The notes under the pieces were generated by a model that was not told the DNA's origin, ran no database searches, and saw nothing but the letters and a program-made list of their open reading frames with translations. DNA of 64,000 nt from Plecoglossus altivelis (Eukaryota > Chordata > Actinopteri > Osmeriformes > Plecoglossidae): positions 6,233,453-6,297,452 of the forward strand of contig BROE01000007.1 in the NCBI GenBank assembly GCA_036571765.1, read 5' to 3'. A program made the translations under genes and the position numbers. Numbering within the stretch: the stretch's first letter is position 1; the number at the start of each line of letters is the position of its first letter. Shown here piece by piece: positions 35,382 to 45,993 of the stretch.

Positions 35382-38300
35382 TCAGCTCATGCAGTCCAGT
35401 TCCTCTGTGCCCAGGAACTCCCCCAGCATATGGTCTTGGGATCGGTACACCGGTTCCAGGTAGGGGTGTCCCTCCCTGGTGTGCTTCTGCCTCGCCATCT
35501 CCAGACGCTGCTCAAGCTCCTGCTCCTGCTGGGAGGCTTGGACTGCTGATGGCTGCGTCGTCACGGACGACACTGGCACCGGGACAAAGCCATGGTACAG
35601 CACCAGCGGGGTGTTCAGGACCTCCATGGTGGAGGCCTGAGGGACAGCGCCATCTGGAGGCTGCACGGGCAGCTGAACGTAATTTCCAGTCTCCGGGTCA
35701 AAGAAAGTCTTGGTCTTGACCTGGACAGGCATGTCTACAACAAAGTACTGGCCTGAGTCGGGGTCTTGGAGGAGCTTGCGTTGAGTCATGGGGAAGGACT
35801 GCGTGACAATGGTGTGTTCTATGCTGGACTGGCGTGAGAGCTGGCTGGTGTAGCTCGACTGGCGTGACAGGTTAGTGGGATTGGAGGGAGAATCCGCCGT
35901 CTCGCTGATGTAGGTGTCGATGCTGCGGCTCCTCTGGCTCTGTCTGTCCCTGGTGGGCCTGTCCCTGACCCTGCCTCTCTGCTGCAGCTCGTCCATGATG
36001 GAGCGCTCTATTCGCTGACTCCTCTGGTTGGCTCTGTCACACGCCGGATTCTCGCTTGCTGTAAGCTTGTGTCCAGCCTTGTCAGAGACGTATCTGTCAA
36101 TGCTCTGAGACCTTTGGAGCCGTTGCTTGTTTTCAGGGACAGGCTGTCTGTCGCCGGGGAGGGCTTTGTATACCGGGACGTCACTGACAATGCCGTCGGC
36201 GCTGTGGTACTTTTCATGGCTGTGTTTTCCACCACCCTGTCCGAGACGCTGCGAGGGCGAAGAACCCAGGTGAACCTTCTCCCCGGTTTCTCGGTTATGG
36301 CCGCCGTGGTCGCCCCCTCCACGATGGTGCTTGTCGCTATTCTTGTGGCTGCCGCTTTCCACCTTCGATTCTCGGCTGTGCTTTTCGTCGCTATGCTTGC
36401 TGCGCTCTGTCCTGTCATGGCGATCACTGTGGCTGTGATGCTCCGCTCTGTCCTGATGGTGTTCCTGGGAACCCAGGTGCTTCTCCTCCACACTGCTACT
36501 CTTCTGCTCCGACCTCTCCCCTTTGCGCTTGCTGCTTCCATGTTTGCTGCTGCTGCGACTCTTGTGGGCGGGCTTAGTCTTGGCCTCCTCCTTCTGGATC
36601 CTTCTGGTGGTCAGCTTCATGGCTCGGCGGAGGGCCTTCTCAGATTTAGGTGGGACCACGGGGGGCTTGCTGGGGCCTTGGGAGTCGTTCCCGCTGCAGA
36701 CAGAGCCAGACCGCTCACTGGGGACCTTGGAGACGTCTTCCTCCGTGTCCTCCAGGATAGCAGGGTTGGACAGAGTATCCGTGTCCCCTGTGTCTGCCGT
36801 GCTGGCCGCCTGGCTCTCCATCCCTTCTGAGGAAGGGCTCAAGCCCAGGGCTCTGTCGTTATCCTGGGGCACTGTGAGGAAAGCCCCGTATTGGCTGGCT
36901 TTGAAGCCATCAGGTGCCAGGTTTGAGGGAGACATGGGTGAACAGGATGAGGGGGTGGTATGCTCGGATGTCTCTCTCATTTTGATGGCAGGTTTATCCG
37001 ATCTGGTGGCAGAAAATCCTGGCTGATAAGGGTTAATGCTGTCTTTGGGACGTTGGAGATCCTCTCCCCCTCTCTCAGAAGCACTCCAACTCTCTCCGAG
37101 CAGCTGTGGTTTATCGACAAGCTCGTGGATCGGTACGTGCAGCACGGGCCGTTTGTGATTGAACGTGTTGTCCTTCACTTTGAATAAAGCGGGTTTCTCA
37201 ATGGTGGGGGAGCAGACATTGCTGCTGGCAGGTGACTGAGTGATCGGTGATATGTTGTCGGTGGGTGAACAGATATTGCTATTGGGCAGTGACTGTACAA
37301 CTGGAGACAAGTTGTTGGTTGGAGAACACACCTCACTGCTGGACGATGACTGCACAGCTAGTTCTTGGTGCTCATCATCATTCTTCTTTACAACATGCGA
37401 CCATAATATTTTTCTTTTGACCTCAGGATGAGGAATTTCAACCTCCTCTGGCTCAGTAGCAGACATCTCTGACATGCCCTCCACTTCCCCCTCGCTATCA
37501 CGGTCACTAACAGAGTAATACATCACTTCTGTCTTCTCCAGATCCTCTCCAGCATTCTCCTCCTCCTCCTCATCCATCTCATCGATCAGGTTTTCCAGGG
37601 AGTGGTAGATGGCAGAGTCAGTCTCCGTGTTTCTGTGCAGGGTGCTTTCTACGGAGAAGTAGGAAGATTTGGAGGACTGACTGCTCCTGTCTGGTGGACT
37701 CTGGTTGGAAGTGTGAATGTTTAGGAGGGATGGAGAAACTGTGTCTTCATGGGCATCCTCATCCTGAGCAAGACCATCTCCACTGGAAGAGATGTCCTGG
37801 TGAATTGTATTCGGTGTTTCTGGTTTTTCCGTAGATAGATTCTGCATTTCTCTCACTTTGTGTGTTGGGCTTTTGTGCTCCTTAGTGTCCCCCTCCTCAC
37901 CTGGTCGTAAAGGAGCCTTCCGTTTAATTTTGGGCTGTTCAAGTGACTTGCTGTCAATTTGTTCAGATTTGGGTTGTTCTTTGTTTGTTCTGAGCGTATC
38001 GGTTTCCAGGTTTGCTGCAACTTTGTGCTTTTCAGTATTCCTCTCTACACTTTGACTTTGGCTGGTTTGTTTCTCATTTGCAGCCTCGCTGTCTTGGCCT
38101 GTGGGCTGACCTTTCTGCTTCATAGCTTGGAACTCTTCGCTATCTATACTATTCATGCTGCCCTGCCAGATGTCCTCACTCACACTTTCTGTGTCTTTCT
38201 CACTGCTCCCCTCTTTTTTACTCAATCCTTTCTTAACACGAGGTGGAACAGGTGGCACCTCAGACCTGCTGTCTCTTCTTTCTCTTGTCTGACTTTCATT

Positions 38301-41300
38301 TGTTTCGACCGAAGTCTGTCGCGATACATTCGTAGAGCTGGCCTCACTGCTGGCTTCATCATCCTTCACATTGACTTGTTCTATCTTGTTCAGGCTTGCT
38401 TCATTTTCACCACTGCTATCACCAAGGGGCGTGTCTTGTTCTTCCTTGGACCAATGTATTATTCTGTGGAGTTCTGTGCTAATCCTGTCCATGGCAGGCA
38501 TGCTGACCTTTGTTCCCACCCTGTAATTGTCACTATGCTTGTTCTCAGTCTGGGAAAGAATGTGTTTCATGTGGTTGTGATCTCTCAGGTCTCCCAGCCT
38601 CTCTCTCACTTCCTTCTCTCTCAGCACCGATGCCTCTGCACCATTTTGCTTCTCGTCCGCAGCTCTTTGAGCATCCTGCCTGGCTTGTTTGCGATCGTGC
38701 ACTCTGGTGGCGTAGCTGTCATCCTGTGACATCCCCTCTGGCGCAGACGTCCCGTCTTCTTCCTGATTGTTTGACCCTTTGTTCTTCAGCCTCTCCGTTA
38801 TGACCTCCTCCAGCGCCATCTTGGCCTTGGCGTAGTTGTCGTTGATCAATGATTTGTTGACGAGGACGTTGCCGTCATTCTTTTCGAACGTCTTGCTCTG
38901 CTCCCTCTCTTTCTTGGCGAACGGCTCCCTTTTAGAGAATGAGTTTCCTCTCATCGACAGCATCCCACGTTTGATGTTCCTCAGCTCCCTGGAAATCAGG
39001 TCGTTTTTCGCCTTTGCTTCCTCCTCTATGCTGTCTGACGTTTTATTCTTCATGTTCTCTCGGTCACCTAGCCTTGCCCTTTCCAGCTCTTTCAATGCAT
39101 GTAGATCACTAATGATATGTTCACTATCCTTGATTTCTCTTGGCGCTGCCAGCTCTGGACACCTGTTGTCTTTCCTCAAGTCCATCTTCAATCCATCTTC
39201 CTCTCTAGACTCGAGCTCTTCCTCCTCCTCTTCCTCCTCCTCCTCCTCCTCGCCATCGCCTGACACAGCAGATCTCTGGCTTTTGATGTAGTTATTCTGC
39301 CTGGCTGAGAAGATGTGTTTCAATCGGCCTTGCTTTCTAACTGGCGCCGTTTCTTTTGGCATGGACACGTCATTTCCTGCGTCTCCGTTGGTGAGTCCGT
39401 TCCTGGACTGGTGCTTCTCAGAGGGTCTTGCGGTGGCTCGTTTAGGTACCGGAGGGGGCGCTCGTCGAGTATCGCTGGTCTTAGATGCAGCTGTGGAATC
39501 CTGTGTTTCTGTCCTATCAGGGGCCTGTCGATTGTTATCCTCAGGAGACAGCATGACCCTAGTGTTCCTGGTCAACCCCTTGGTAGTCGCTGCCTGTTCA
39601 CCCCCAGCCTTCTCCCTCGACTCTATCGCATCTTTGGCTTGTTTCTTGGTGCTTTCGGACTGAGTTGATGACAGGGCTTTGTTTTTCGCGGCGCTTATGG
39701 CCTCCTTGGCAGCTCTAATAATGTCCCTTGTTGTAACCATTTTATCTTTGATCTCTGCAGCATCTCTGGCCGGCCTTGCCATGCTGTCAGACTGGGGAGA
39801 CGCTCCTTTGGTGCTCTCCCATGCAGGGTTGTCGTTGGGAACAGAGAGGGTGTTTTTGTTTAGTGTTTTCACCTCGGTCTCAGGACTAGCTTTCTTATAC
39901 AGGTTCAAGGAAGGATAGCTCTGTTTGTTGGCGAGTGGACTCTTGTTCATCTTGGAGTTTACGAAGGGGGAACCCCCATATATGCCTGTGTTCTCCTGTG
40001 AGTCACTTAGACTTCTGCTGCCTGCTGCATCTCTTCTGGTTTGCAATAGGTTTGATATTAAGTAATCGTCCGATATGGGCCTTTCAGGCTCAAGGTATTT
40101 CTGCAGTGAAACCGTCTGGCCGTTAGAGGACTCCAAGATGGGACTGTGTATGGGCTGGCCATCTTTCAGAATGGCCGGCGTGCTGAAACCAGAAGCGGTG
40201 CCATCAGATCCAGTGTGGGAATATTTGAAGAGGGCCGGATCCAACCTCGGAGACTGATTACTGCGGTCAGTCAGCTCGGATGTTTTGAACTTGGATGGGC
40301 TGTACCTGCTCTTGACTCTCTTCCTGTTGTCCTTCAGATTGAAGAGCAGACTCGAGGCAATGGACTTGTAGCTCTCTCGTTTTACTGGGGGCTCAGGGGT
40401 CACCTTGGCCTCTGAGCCAGGCCTCAGGGGCAGGTCCAAAGCTGAGGATGAGAACACCATCTGCAGGACCTCTGAGGTCTCAGTAGGCTGTCTGGATGGG
40501 ATGACCGGGGTCATCAGCTGGGAGATGTTGAAGGGAGTCGAGGGCACGGAGCCCGGCTCCTCCACCGCCTTCACCTCCACCTCCTTCTTACCCGGTAAAG
40601 GACTGACGTCCGCCTGCTTGGAGGTGTCGTGGGGAGGGGAGAGCACACCAGGCTTGTTACCCAGGACGGCACTTTTGGCTCTAGCTCGGTTCCTCCTCCA
40701 GGGGGCGCCAGCCTCCCCTCCTTCTGAGGAGCACCTCTTGTCAGCCAGGGAGATGAGAGGCTTTGGCAGGACCTTAGGTGGAACAAGAGGAGCAGGAGGT
40801 GGGGTAGGTTCCACAGGGACAGAGTCCTGGTAGGTTTGTGTCGCCTCTGTGTGCAGAGTCTCTATCCTATGTGCTTCCGTCAGCTCTTTGTAAAGAGGAC
40901 TGTCATACCACTTTGGAAGGTTGTCCGAGGGAACAATGGAGTTGACCATGTCCCCCTGGCTGAACGGAAACCTGTGTAAGTCCCTCCACGCCTGAAAGGG
41001 GCTGAACTCACTGTGCAGAAAAAAGTTTTTGATGTTAAGTTTCCTCAACTTGCTGTTGTTGCTGGATTTCCCATTTTTGTTCTGGGAACCGTCCTTGCCG
41101 GACCTCTTAGATGCCCCATCCCTGGAATTCTTATGGTTGAACTGCCCATCAGAAAGGTTGCTATGGTAATCCGAGGAAAACTCCGACAGTTCCTGCTGAA
41201 TGCTGAGGAGGGCCGACTTATCCCAGGAGTAACCGTTCTTAGTTAGTGAGCCCTCCCCGCCATCCCCCGCGGTGCCGAAGGCCTTAAGGAGCGATGACAC

Positions 41301-41654
41301 CGTGGACGACACCTCCTTGTTCTGTCTCGCGGTCAGAGGGTTGCTGCCTCCGTTGGTGAGCTGCTGCTGCTGCTGGAGCTGTTTTTTCAAGAAAGCCTCT
41401 TTTGGAGTCTTTTTCGAGGCTGTCTCCACCAGAGGCTTGTGGCAGCTGAAGGGGGAGTATCCGTAGGAGAAGTCATCATTGTAGACGGCCTCGTCTCCGA
41501 CGCAGAGGCTACGGAAGGCGCGGTCAGTCAGGCTGCTGACCTCGCGGTCCGTCTCGTCCATGAAGACCTCGGTGAAGCCGTTGGGGAAGCGGTGGTGGAG
41601 CATTCCGACCCCTCCGGCACGGTGGCACGGCAGACGCTTCTCCACGCATGTCAT
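35382..41654 (-). CDS. DUF4585 protein, C10orf71/CEFIP orthologue (cardiac-enriched FHL2-interacting protein)
   Basis: A single exon encodes 2,090 aa, longer than the roughly 1,435 aa of human C10orf71. The start has a perfect GCCGCCATGA context. Residues 33-51 carry DETDREVSSLTDRAFRSLC, the N-terminal signature shared with C10orf71 and its paralogue C4orf54. The DUF4585 domain lies at about 1955-2026 (DPDSGQYFVVDMPVQ, FFDPETGNYVQLP). Between them the protein is largely disordered, with a poly-Gln stretch (about 92-99), poly-Glu (about 800), Pro-rich SH3-type motifs (APPPVPKR, PPVPPR, PPVVPPK), three 19-aa repeats (about 1430-1484) and a His/Ser/Lys-rich part (about 1690-1820). In mammals CEFIP sits at the muscle Z-disc, binds FHL2 and promotes calcineurin-NFAT signalling. 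Linkage to TMEM273 and VSTM4 favours C10orf71 over C4orf54. The frame stays open to the exon's acceptor at 41783. Confidence 0.85.
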   Translation of the reverse strand: MTCVEKRLPCHRAGGVGMLHHRFPNGFTEVFMDETDREVSSLTDRAFRSLCVGDEAVYNDDFSYGYSPFSCHKPLVETASKKTPKEAFLKKQLQQQQQLTNGGSNPLTARQNKEVSSTVSSLLKAFGTAGDGGEGSLTKNGYSWDKSALLSIQQELSEFSSDYHSNLSDGQFNHKNSRDGASKRSGKDGSQNKNGKSSNNSKLRKLNIKNFFLHSEFSPFQAWRDLHRFPFSQGDMVNSIVPSDNLPKWYDSPLYKELTEAHRIETLHTEATQTYQDSVPVEPTPPPAPLVPPKVLPKPLISLADKRCSSEGGEAGAPWRRNRARAKSAVLGNKPGVLSPPHDTSKQADVSPLPGKKEVEVKAVEEPGSVPSTPFNISQLMTPVIPSRQPTETSEVLQMVFSSSALDLPLRPGSEAKVTPEPPVKRESYKSIASSLLFNLKDNRKRVKSRYSPSKFKTSELTDRSNQSPRLDPALFKYSHTGSDGTASGFSTPAILKDGQPIHSPILESSNGQTVSLQKYLEPERPISDDYLISNLLQTRRDAAGSRSLSDSQENTGIYGGSPFVNSKMNKSPLANKQSYPSLNLYKKASPETEVKTLNKNTLSVPNDNPAWESTKGASPQSDSMARPARDAAEIKDKMVTTRDIIRAAKEAISAAKNKALSSTQSESTKKQAKDAIESREKAGGEQAATTKGLTRNTRVMLSPEDNNRQAPDRTETQDSTAASKTSDTRRAPPPVPKRATARPSEKHQSRNGLTNGDAGNDVSMPKETAPVRKQGRLKHIFSARQNNYIKSQRSAVSGDGEEEEEEEEEEEELESREEDGLKMDLRKDNRCPELAAPREIKDSEHIISDLHALKELERARLGDRENMKNKTSDSIEEEAKAKNDLISRELRNIKRGMLSMRGNSFSKREPFAKKEREQSKTFEKNDGNVLVNKSLINDNYAKAKMALEEVITERLKNKGSNNQEEDGTSAPEGMSQDDSYATRVHDRKQARQDAQRAADEKQNGAEASVLREKEVRERLGDLRDHNHMKHILSQTENKHSDNYRVGTKVSMPAMDRISTELHRIIHWSKEEQDTPLGDSSGENEASLNKIEQVNVKDDEASSEASSTNVSRQTSVETNESQTRERRDSRSEVPPVPPRVKKGLSKKEGSSEKDTESVSEDIWQGSMNSIDSEEFQAMKQKGQPTGQDSEAANEKQTSQSQSVERNTEKHKVAANLETDTLRTNKEQPKSEQIDSKSLEQPKIKRKAPLRPGEEGDTKEHKSPTHKVREMQNLSTEKPETPNTIHQDISSSGDGLAQDEDAHEDTVSPSLLNIHTSNQSPPDRSSQSSKSSYFSVESTLHRNTETDSAIYHSLENLIDEMDEEEEENAGEDLEKTEVMYYSVSDRDSEGEVEGMSEMSATEPEEVEIPHPEVKRKILWSHVVKKNDDEHQELAVQSSSSSEVCSPTNNLSPVVQSLPNSNICSPTDNISPITQSPASSNVCSPTIEKPALFKVKDNTFNHKRPVLHVPIHELVDKPQLLGESWSASERGGEDLQRPKDSINPYQPGFSATRSDKPAIKMRETSEHTTPSSCSPMSPSNLAPDGFKASQYGAFLTVPQDNDRALGLSPSSEGMESQAASTADTGDTDTLSNPAILEDTEEDVSKVPSERSGSVCSGNDSQGPSKPPVVPPKSEKALRRAMKLTTRRIQKEEAKTKPAHKSRSSSKHGSSKRKGERSEQKSSSVEEKHLGSQEHHQDRAEHHSHSDRHDRTERSKHSDEKHSRESKVESGSHKNSDKHHRGGGDHGGHNRETGEKVHLGSSPSQRLGQGGGKHSHEKYHSADGIVSDVPVYKALPGDRQPVPENKQRLQRSQSIDRYVSDKAGHKLTASENPACDRANQRSQRIERSIMDELQQRGRVRDRPTRDRQSQRSRSIDTYISETADSPSNPTNLSRQSSYTSQLSRQSSIEHTIVTQSFPMTQRKLLQDPDSGQYFVVDMPVQVKTKTFFDPETGNYVQLPVQPPDGAVPQASTMEVLNTPLVLYHGFVPVPVSSVTTQPSAVQASQQEQELEQRLEMARQKHTREGHPYLEPVYRSQDHMLGEFLGTEELDCMS
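35890..36115 (-). other. RSxSID motif cluster before DUF4585
   Basis: The translated minus strand contains RSQSIDRYVSD, RSQRIERSIMDE and RSRSIDTYISE within about 75 residues, followed by two copies of LSRQSS. The basic residue, Ser and Ile-Asp spacing repeats, so this is a short linear motif array with likely basophilic-kinase sites just N-terminal to DUF4585. Confidence 0.7.
37201..37365 (-). repeat. Three coding 19-aa repeats in the CEFIP orthologue
   Basis: Three consecutive units of 57 bp encode cores CSPTNNLSPVVQS, CSPTDNISPITQS and CSPTIE, each preceded by a Ser/Asn-rich stretch (SSSEV, PNSNI, ASSNV). Each has the proline-directed phosphorylation sites Ser-Pro and Thr/Asn. Confidence 0.85.
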
Positions 41655-41783
41655 GGCGGCAAACAGAAAGTCCTGGGAAGGACGTCGCTGATCGCGCTCC
41701 TCAGACCGCGGAGTGTTGTCCAGGCGATTGATCGGTTGGGACCCTGAAAGGTCAGCTTGCCATCCACAGCAGGGTAAAACAGC
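41655..41783 (-). other. 5' part of the large CEFIP exon (probable 5' UTR)
   Basis: On the minus strand CTGTCTCCTCTGCAG is a strong acceptor, putting the exon's 5' end at 41783. The 129 nt to the start codon have no stop in the coding frame, so an upstream in-frame extension cannot be excluded. The ideal Kozak context at 41654 and the family N-terminus argue for starting there. Confidence 0.65.
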
Positions 41784-43341
41784 CTGCAGAGGAGACAGAC
41801 ATGTACAGAATTAGAATGACTTACTTTCAAAAGATTTGACTGTATGCTCAAACCAGAGAGTAGAATGTGACTAAAATGTGGGAGTGAAAGACAAATACAA
41901 AAGAATGATTGTACTGAATGTACAAACATAGACTGAAGGTTAAAACAGACACTGCAATTTTCTGTCTAGAGTCACAGGGTTTAATCTTTTGTTATGTATA
42001 TTCATGTGTTACATTGTCAACCTTTTCCAGGCCCTGGGATGTTGATAATGTGATTCCTAACATGGCATGCAAGTCAATGCTCAATTAAATAGCTTTATAA
42101 TGTCTTTGAACCCCATAGATCCACCGATGACCTTTGTGTACATGACATGCCAAACACAGGCATCCTGTTACTGTGTACAGCACAGACAAACACTCCATAT
42201 CGTGGCCGAGCTATTTTAAGGACCGGACGATGCTCCCCTTGTCCCCTCCCGAATATGAGCTATGACCATGGCAGTAAGTGTCCTGAAAATAGTCACTAGT
42301 GACCCCAGGGCCTCGTAAATATCCCATCTTTATGGAAGCCACCATAAAAACATCTGTTCTTGTTATCTCTTGTATGACCTGTGATTGGCCTCACTAAGAG
42401 TAAGTCTGCTTTACATGCATGAAGGTCTATCTAAAACAGATATCACTGGATTCACATGCTCTATGTTGGACCGTTTGCGATTACCCAGCGTCAGCATAGC
42501 GCGTGTGTGCATGTGTGTGCGAGTGTGTGTGTGTATGCGGTGCTGTGTTGAGTGAGGACCCAAACTCGATGCCCCGTGGTCACCTTCAAAAGATACAGTA
42601 AGACCTTAACATCTTGTCCACCTCTGATTAACGAGTGAGGCTTACACAAGCAATGTCCACAGCACAGCTACTAAAAGCTGTAGATGGCAACTAGGTTTAA
42701 ACTGAGCGTTGAGAATGCATGTAAATCACAACATATCATTGCAGGTCCAACGTAGCAGCAGCTGTGTAGCTCAGTTTAGCTATCTGGGTGAGGGCCTAGA
42801 ATAGCCCATTAACCCAGATATACAGTCTGACCTGAGCTCTTTACCATTGGCCTATCAATCAACTCTTCAATGTTCCCTCAAAACTACTCCTTAAAAGTAC
42901 CACCACCTCAGCAAGGCAAAGAGAAACACAAACACAGATAAGCAGGTTCTACATCATTTGTAGGTAAAGCATTACTGCTTGAGTGGTTTCGGCGCGAATG
43001 TTTCCAAAACACCCTGGGAAGTTGAGAACAGCCCCGACCGTCGCTAAAGATGAACTGATGTTTGTCTCTAGGCGGATATTGTTTCACCTTCACTCAAGTA
43101 AACTGATTCCCCAAATCAAAGAGGGAGGTCTGAGGCATACGTTACTGAACTGGATACTGAACTGGATCCCGTACAGACTGATGATGGTGGGCAGGAGAAC
43201 GCACTGGCTCTCCAGGAGTTTGGCTGCCCTGTAGTTATTTTCCATATCATGATTATCTGATCCGTTGACAAGGGAACCTTCTCAGCACCTGCTGCTGTAT
43301 TTAGACTCAAGGAAGATCTACAGTAGAAAAAGCTTACTCAC

Positions 43342-43400
43342 CTGGGAGCATAAAGGAGATCTAGATAAACCCACACAGCAGAGAGGCCTGGTGTCGCGCC
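43342..43400 (-). other. Candidate noncoding upstream exon of the CEFIP orthologue
   Basis: Minus-strand ATGCTCCCAG|GTGAGTAAG at 43342 is a near-consensus donor about 1.56 kb upstream of the acceptor at 41783. The 5' extent is unknown and I mark only the nearest bases. Support is one splice signal. Confidence 0.25.
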
Positions 43401-45427
43401 AGACACCAGCATTTGGTGTATCAGGCTTGCACTGTTATATCACACATTGTAACATAACTGCAGTCCCTCTAAAGGTTCTGTCTATACACTTGATTGAAAA
43501 AAAGGAAATGATTCCTCACATGAAATTTTCATTCACTATTACCACAAGTTTACAACATGTAGAAGCTGTCGTTAAAACCTTTATCCTGAGTAGGAAAGAA
43601 ACAACTAATTGGCTAATCTCCACGTTTCCTCAGGGAAAGGCAAACATCGACCAGATTCCACTTCTAAAGCTTCCTCACCCTCCGGTTGGGTATCCCGTAG
43701 GGTCATAGGGTCGAACAAGCCACGAAAAAAGTTTGTAAGAAAAATCCGTTGAATAAGACAAATCCACAACACCTGCTGAGAGAAAAAAAAGTGTATTTGA
43801 GAAACTCTTCTATGGACAGCAGAAAATGAGAAGCGATAGACAAAGCAGCCAAAGACAGCTAGCGTAGCAGAACTCACATCAAGTCTCCAAACCTGCGTTC
43901 AAATGCGATGGGTGAATGGAACCCAGAGGTGAGCGCAGAAGACTGGCTACCGAAATAGCCTCGGAGGCCGGCGTGGCCAAACTGAGCAGCAACCCTGGGA
44001 GCAGTTAGCTAGCCCGCATGTTGGAAGAAGCTCTGGGTGTCAAGTAGCAGCAGCCTGGCATTCAGATAGGATGGAAACGGTCACTGGCTATTTTTGTCGC
44101 CAGCAGAGCGTTGGTCCGAACCCTGAGCCTTCTTTACTTTTAAGTGCCTGTATGAGAATACACAGGCCATCCAATGTGAGGAGAGGTTGAGTGGAGCCTT
44201 CGCTGGCCTAACTGTGGGACACACAGGGGGGCTGGGTGTCAGAGGGGTGGGGTAGGTTAGCGGTTGGCTAACACTTAGCCCGTGACTCGATACAAACAAC
44301 TTGTCAGATATAGAATATTGCATAATCTGGGCTGCATGAGTTCCTCACACTCACTGGCGGTGAAGAGTAGGGTGATGGGATTGGAGTATCTGATGACCTC
44401 TGAGGGGAAAGGTCTGTTTTCAACTCTGCAGCTCACCCAGGCTTTGTTTACCAAGTCAGGCTAGCTGGAACGGGTGGACAGGTTTACACTGGGTGGGTCT
44501 GTGCTTGGTTAGTCTGGCTTTGCTGGGCCAGGGTCCCCTTGGTGTGGCTGGTGCAGGGTGGGTGGTCCAACTTTGGAACTGCAACATGTTCTTGCTGTGA
44601 AGATGAGACACATGTACAATATTGGTGACTTTAGCTTAAAATTAGCCAGTGGGAGACAAGTCCTATTTGAGACTGACTTTAAACATTCCATTTACATGAG
44701 TTTGAATCCACATCAGGCAAAAGCTACATGCTTGCCTTCCACCTCTCCAGGGGCTATACAGCCCCCTATGATTTTCCAAGTCTCTAAATGTCAATCATTG
44801 TGTGATGACCATATCCGGCCCTCTATACAATAGTGTAGGAAGCTGCTCTAGCTGACAGCTGGTCTATTTCAGTAGCCTTGTATTTCATACAGTAACAGTC
44901 TGCCTCTCATCTCATCACACCTTCCACGTCCAGGCTAATCAGTCACATGTCAAAGTCACACCTGTTAGAGGTGGCCAGCTTCATTCCTGCAGGCATCAGA
45001 CACTGGCTATGCTGAGGGGCCAGACACTGTGCAGACTGCTGGCTGAAAGGATAGACACGCGGGAAGCGGGTTTGTCTTTCAAGAGAGAGACTTTGTCTGG
45101 AGGGTCACAAGTTTGCAATTGAAGTGGGAGATTTCATAGTTGCTCATACAAAAAGATTGTTTAACAGCCTGTTAGAAGTTGAAGACTTTCACAGTTTGGT
45201 GAAGTTGTAGTGAAGTTTCTTGGATACATTTAAGAATGAACAACCATCAGTAGGATTGAAAATGAAATTTCTAACGGCATAATTTTTTTGATGAGGGAAA
45301 GTCCCTTCAGTGTTTGGGGATATTTGGTTTCTTGTGCTGTCAGCACTGAGGTGACATCTTAGAGCAGTGCAATCTGAGTGCATTTCATTTTACTATCTAC
45401 AGTCCAACTCTCTCCCTCCCTTCCCCT

Positions 45428-45435
<8 letters not shown>

Positions 45436-45473
<38 letters not shown>

Positions 45474-45568
45474 CACTCCTCTTTTTTTCTCTCTGTCACT
45501 CTGTCTTTCTCTCTCATGGTCTCTAACCTCTCTCTTACTCTACCCCCATTGTCTTTACCTTCCTTTCA

Positions 45569-45610
<42 letters not shown>
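45436..45610. repeat. CT-rich block with two (CT)n tracts
   Basis: Pure CT at 45436-45470 and 45571-45609, separated by CT-rich sequence. Confidence 0.95.
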
Positions 45611-45956
45611 CTCTGTCTTTGGTTTCCTCTATTCTCACACATACTCTTCACACACTCTTCACCTACTCCTCTCTTTTTCACTCTCTGGGCCACCATGATG
45701 TTTGTCTGACATCCTTACCTTCTCTCTGTCTCCACCTAGCAACCCAGCCTTTAACCCTGGATCCAGACAGTCTCTTGTCTCAGTTCCTCCAGTCAAACCC
45801 CCCTCCAGCCAGCCAACGCTATAATAGGATATTAGAGCTGAGTACTCCTCTCCCAGGAGGATGCTAGGTATGCAGGCTGGGCCTGTGTGACCATGTGATG
45901 GACAACCGCACATGGGTCTTGGAGAGGCAGGGCTAAGGATGTGGCTGGATGGCAGC

Positions 45957-45993
45957 CTGACTGACTGACTGACTGACTGACTGGCTGGCTGGC
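45957..45993. repeat. (CTGA)n(CTGG)n tetranucleotide repeat
   Basis: Six CTGA units followed by three CTGG units. Confidence 0.95.

Noticed and set aside
36069..36830. 253-codon plus-strand frame antisense to the CEFIP orthologue
   Set aside because: It lies wholly inside the minus-strand coding exon and is Leu/Val/Ala-rich, as expected for the complement of Ser/His/Arg/Asp codons. No independent motif or start context.
37959..38729. 256-codon plus-strand frame resembling a membrane protein
   Set aside because: Also antisense to the CEFIP exon. The hydrophobic look comes from complementing Glu/Lys/Ser/Asp codons.
35382..41654. Calling the large gene C4orf54
   Set aside because: C4orf54 shares the N-terminal signature and DUF4585, but linkage to TMEM273 and VSTM4 in the human 10q11.23 order points to C10orf71. 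A phylogeny is needed to settle this.
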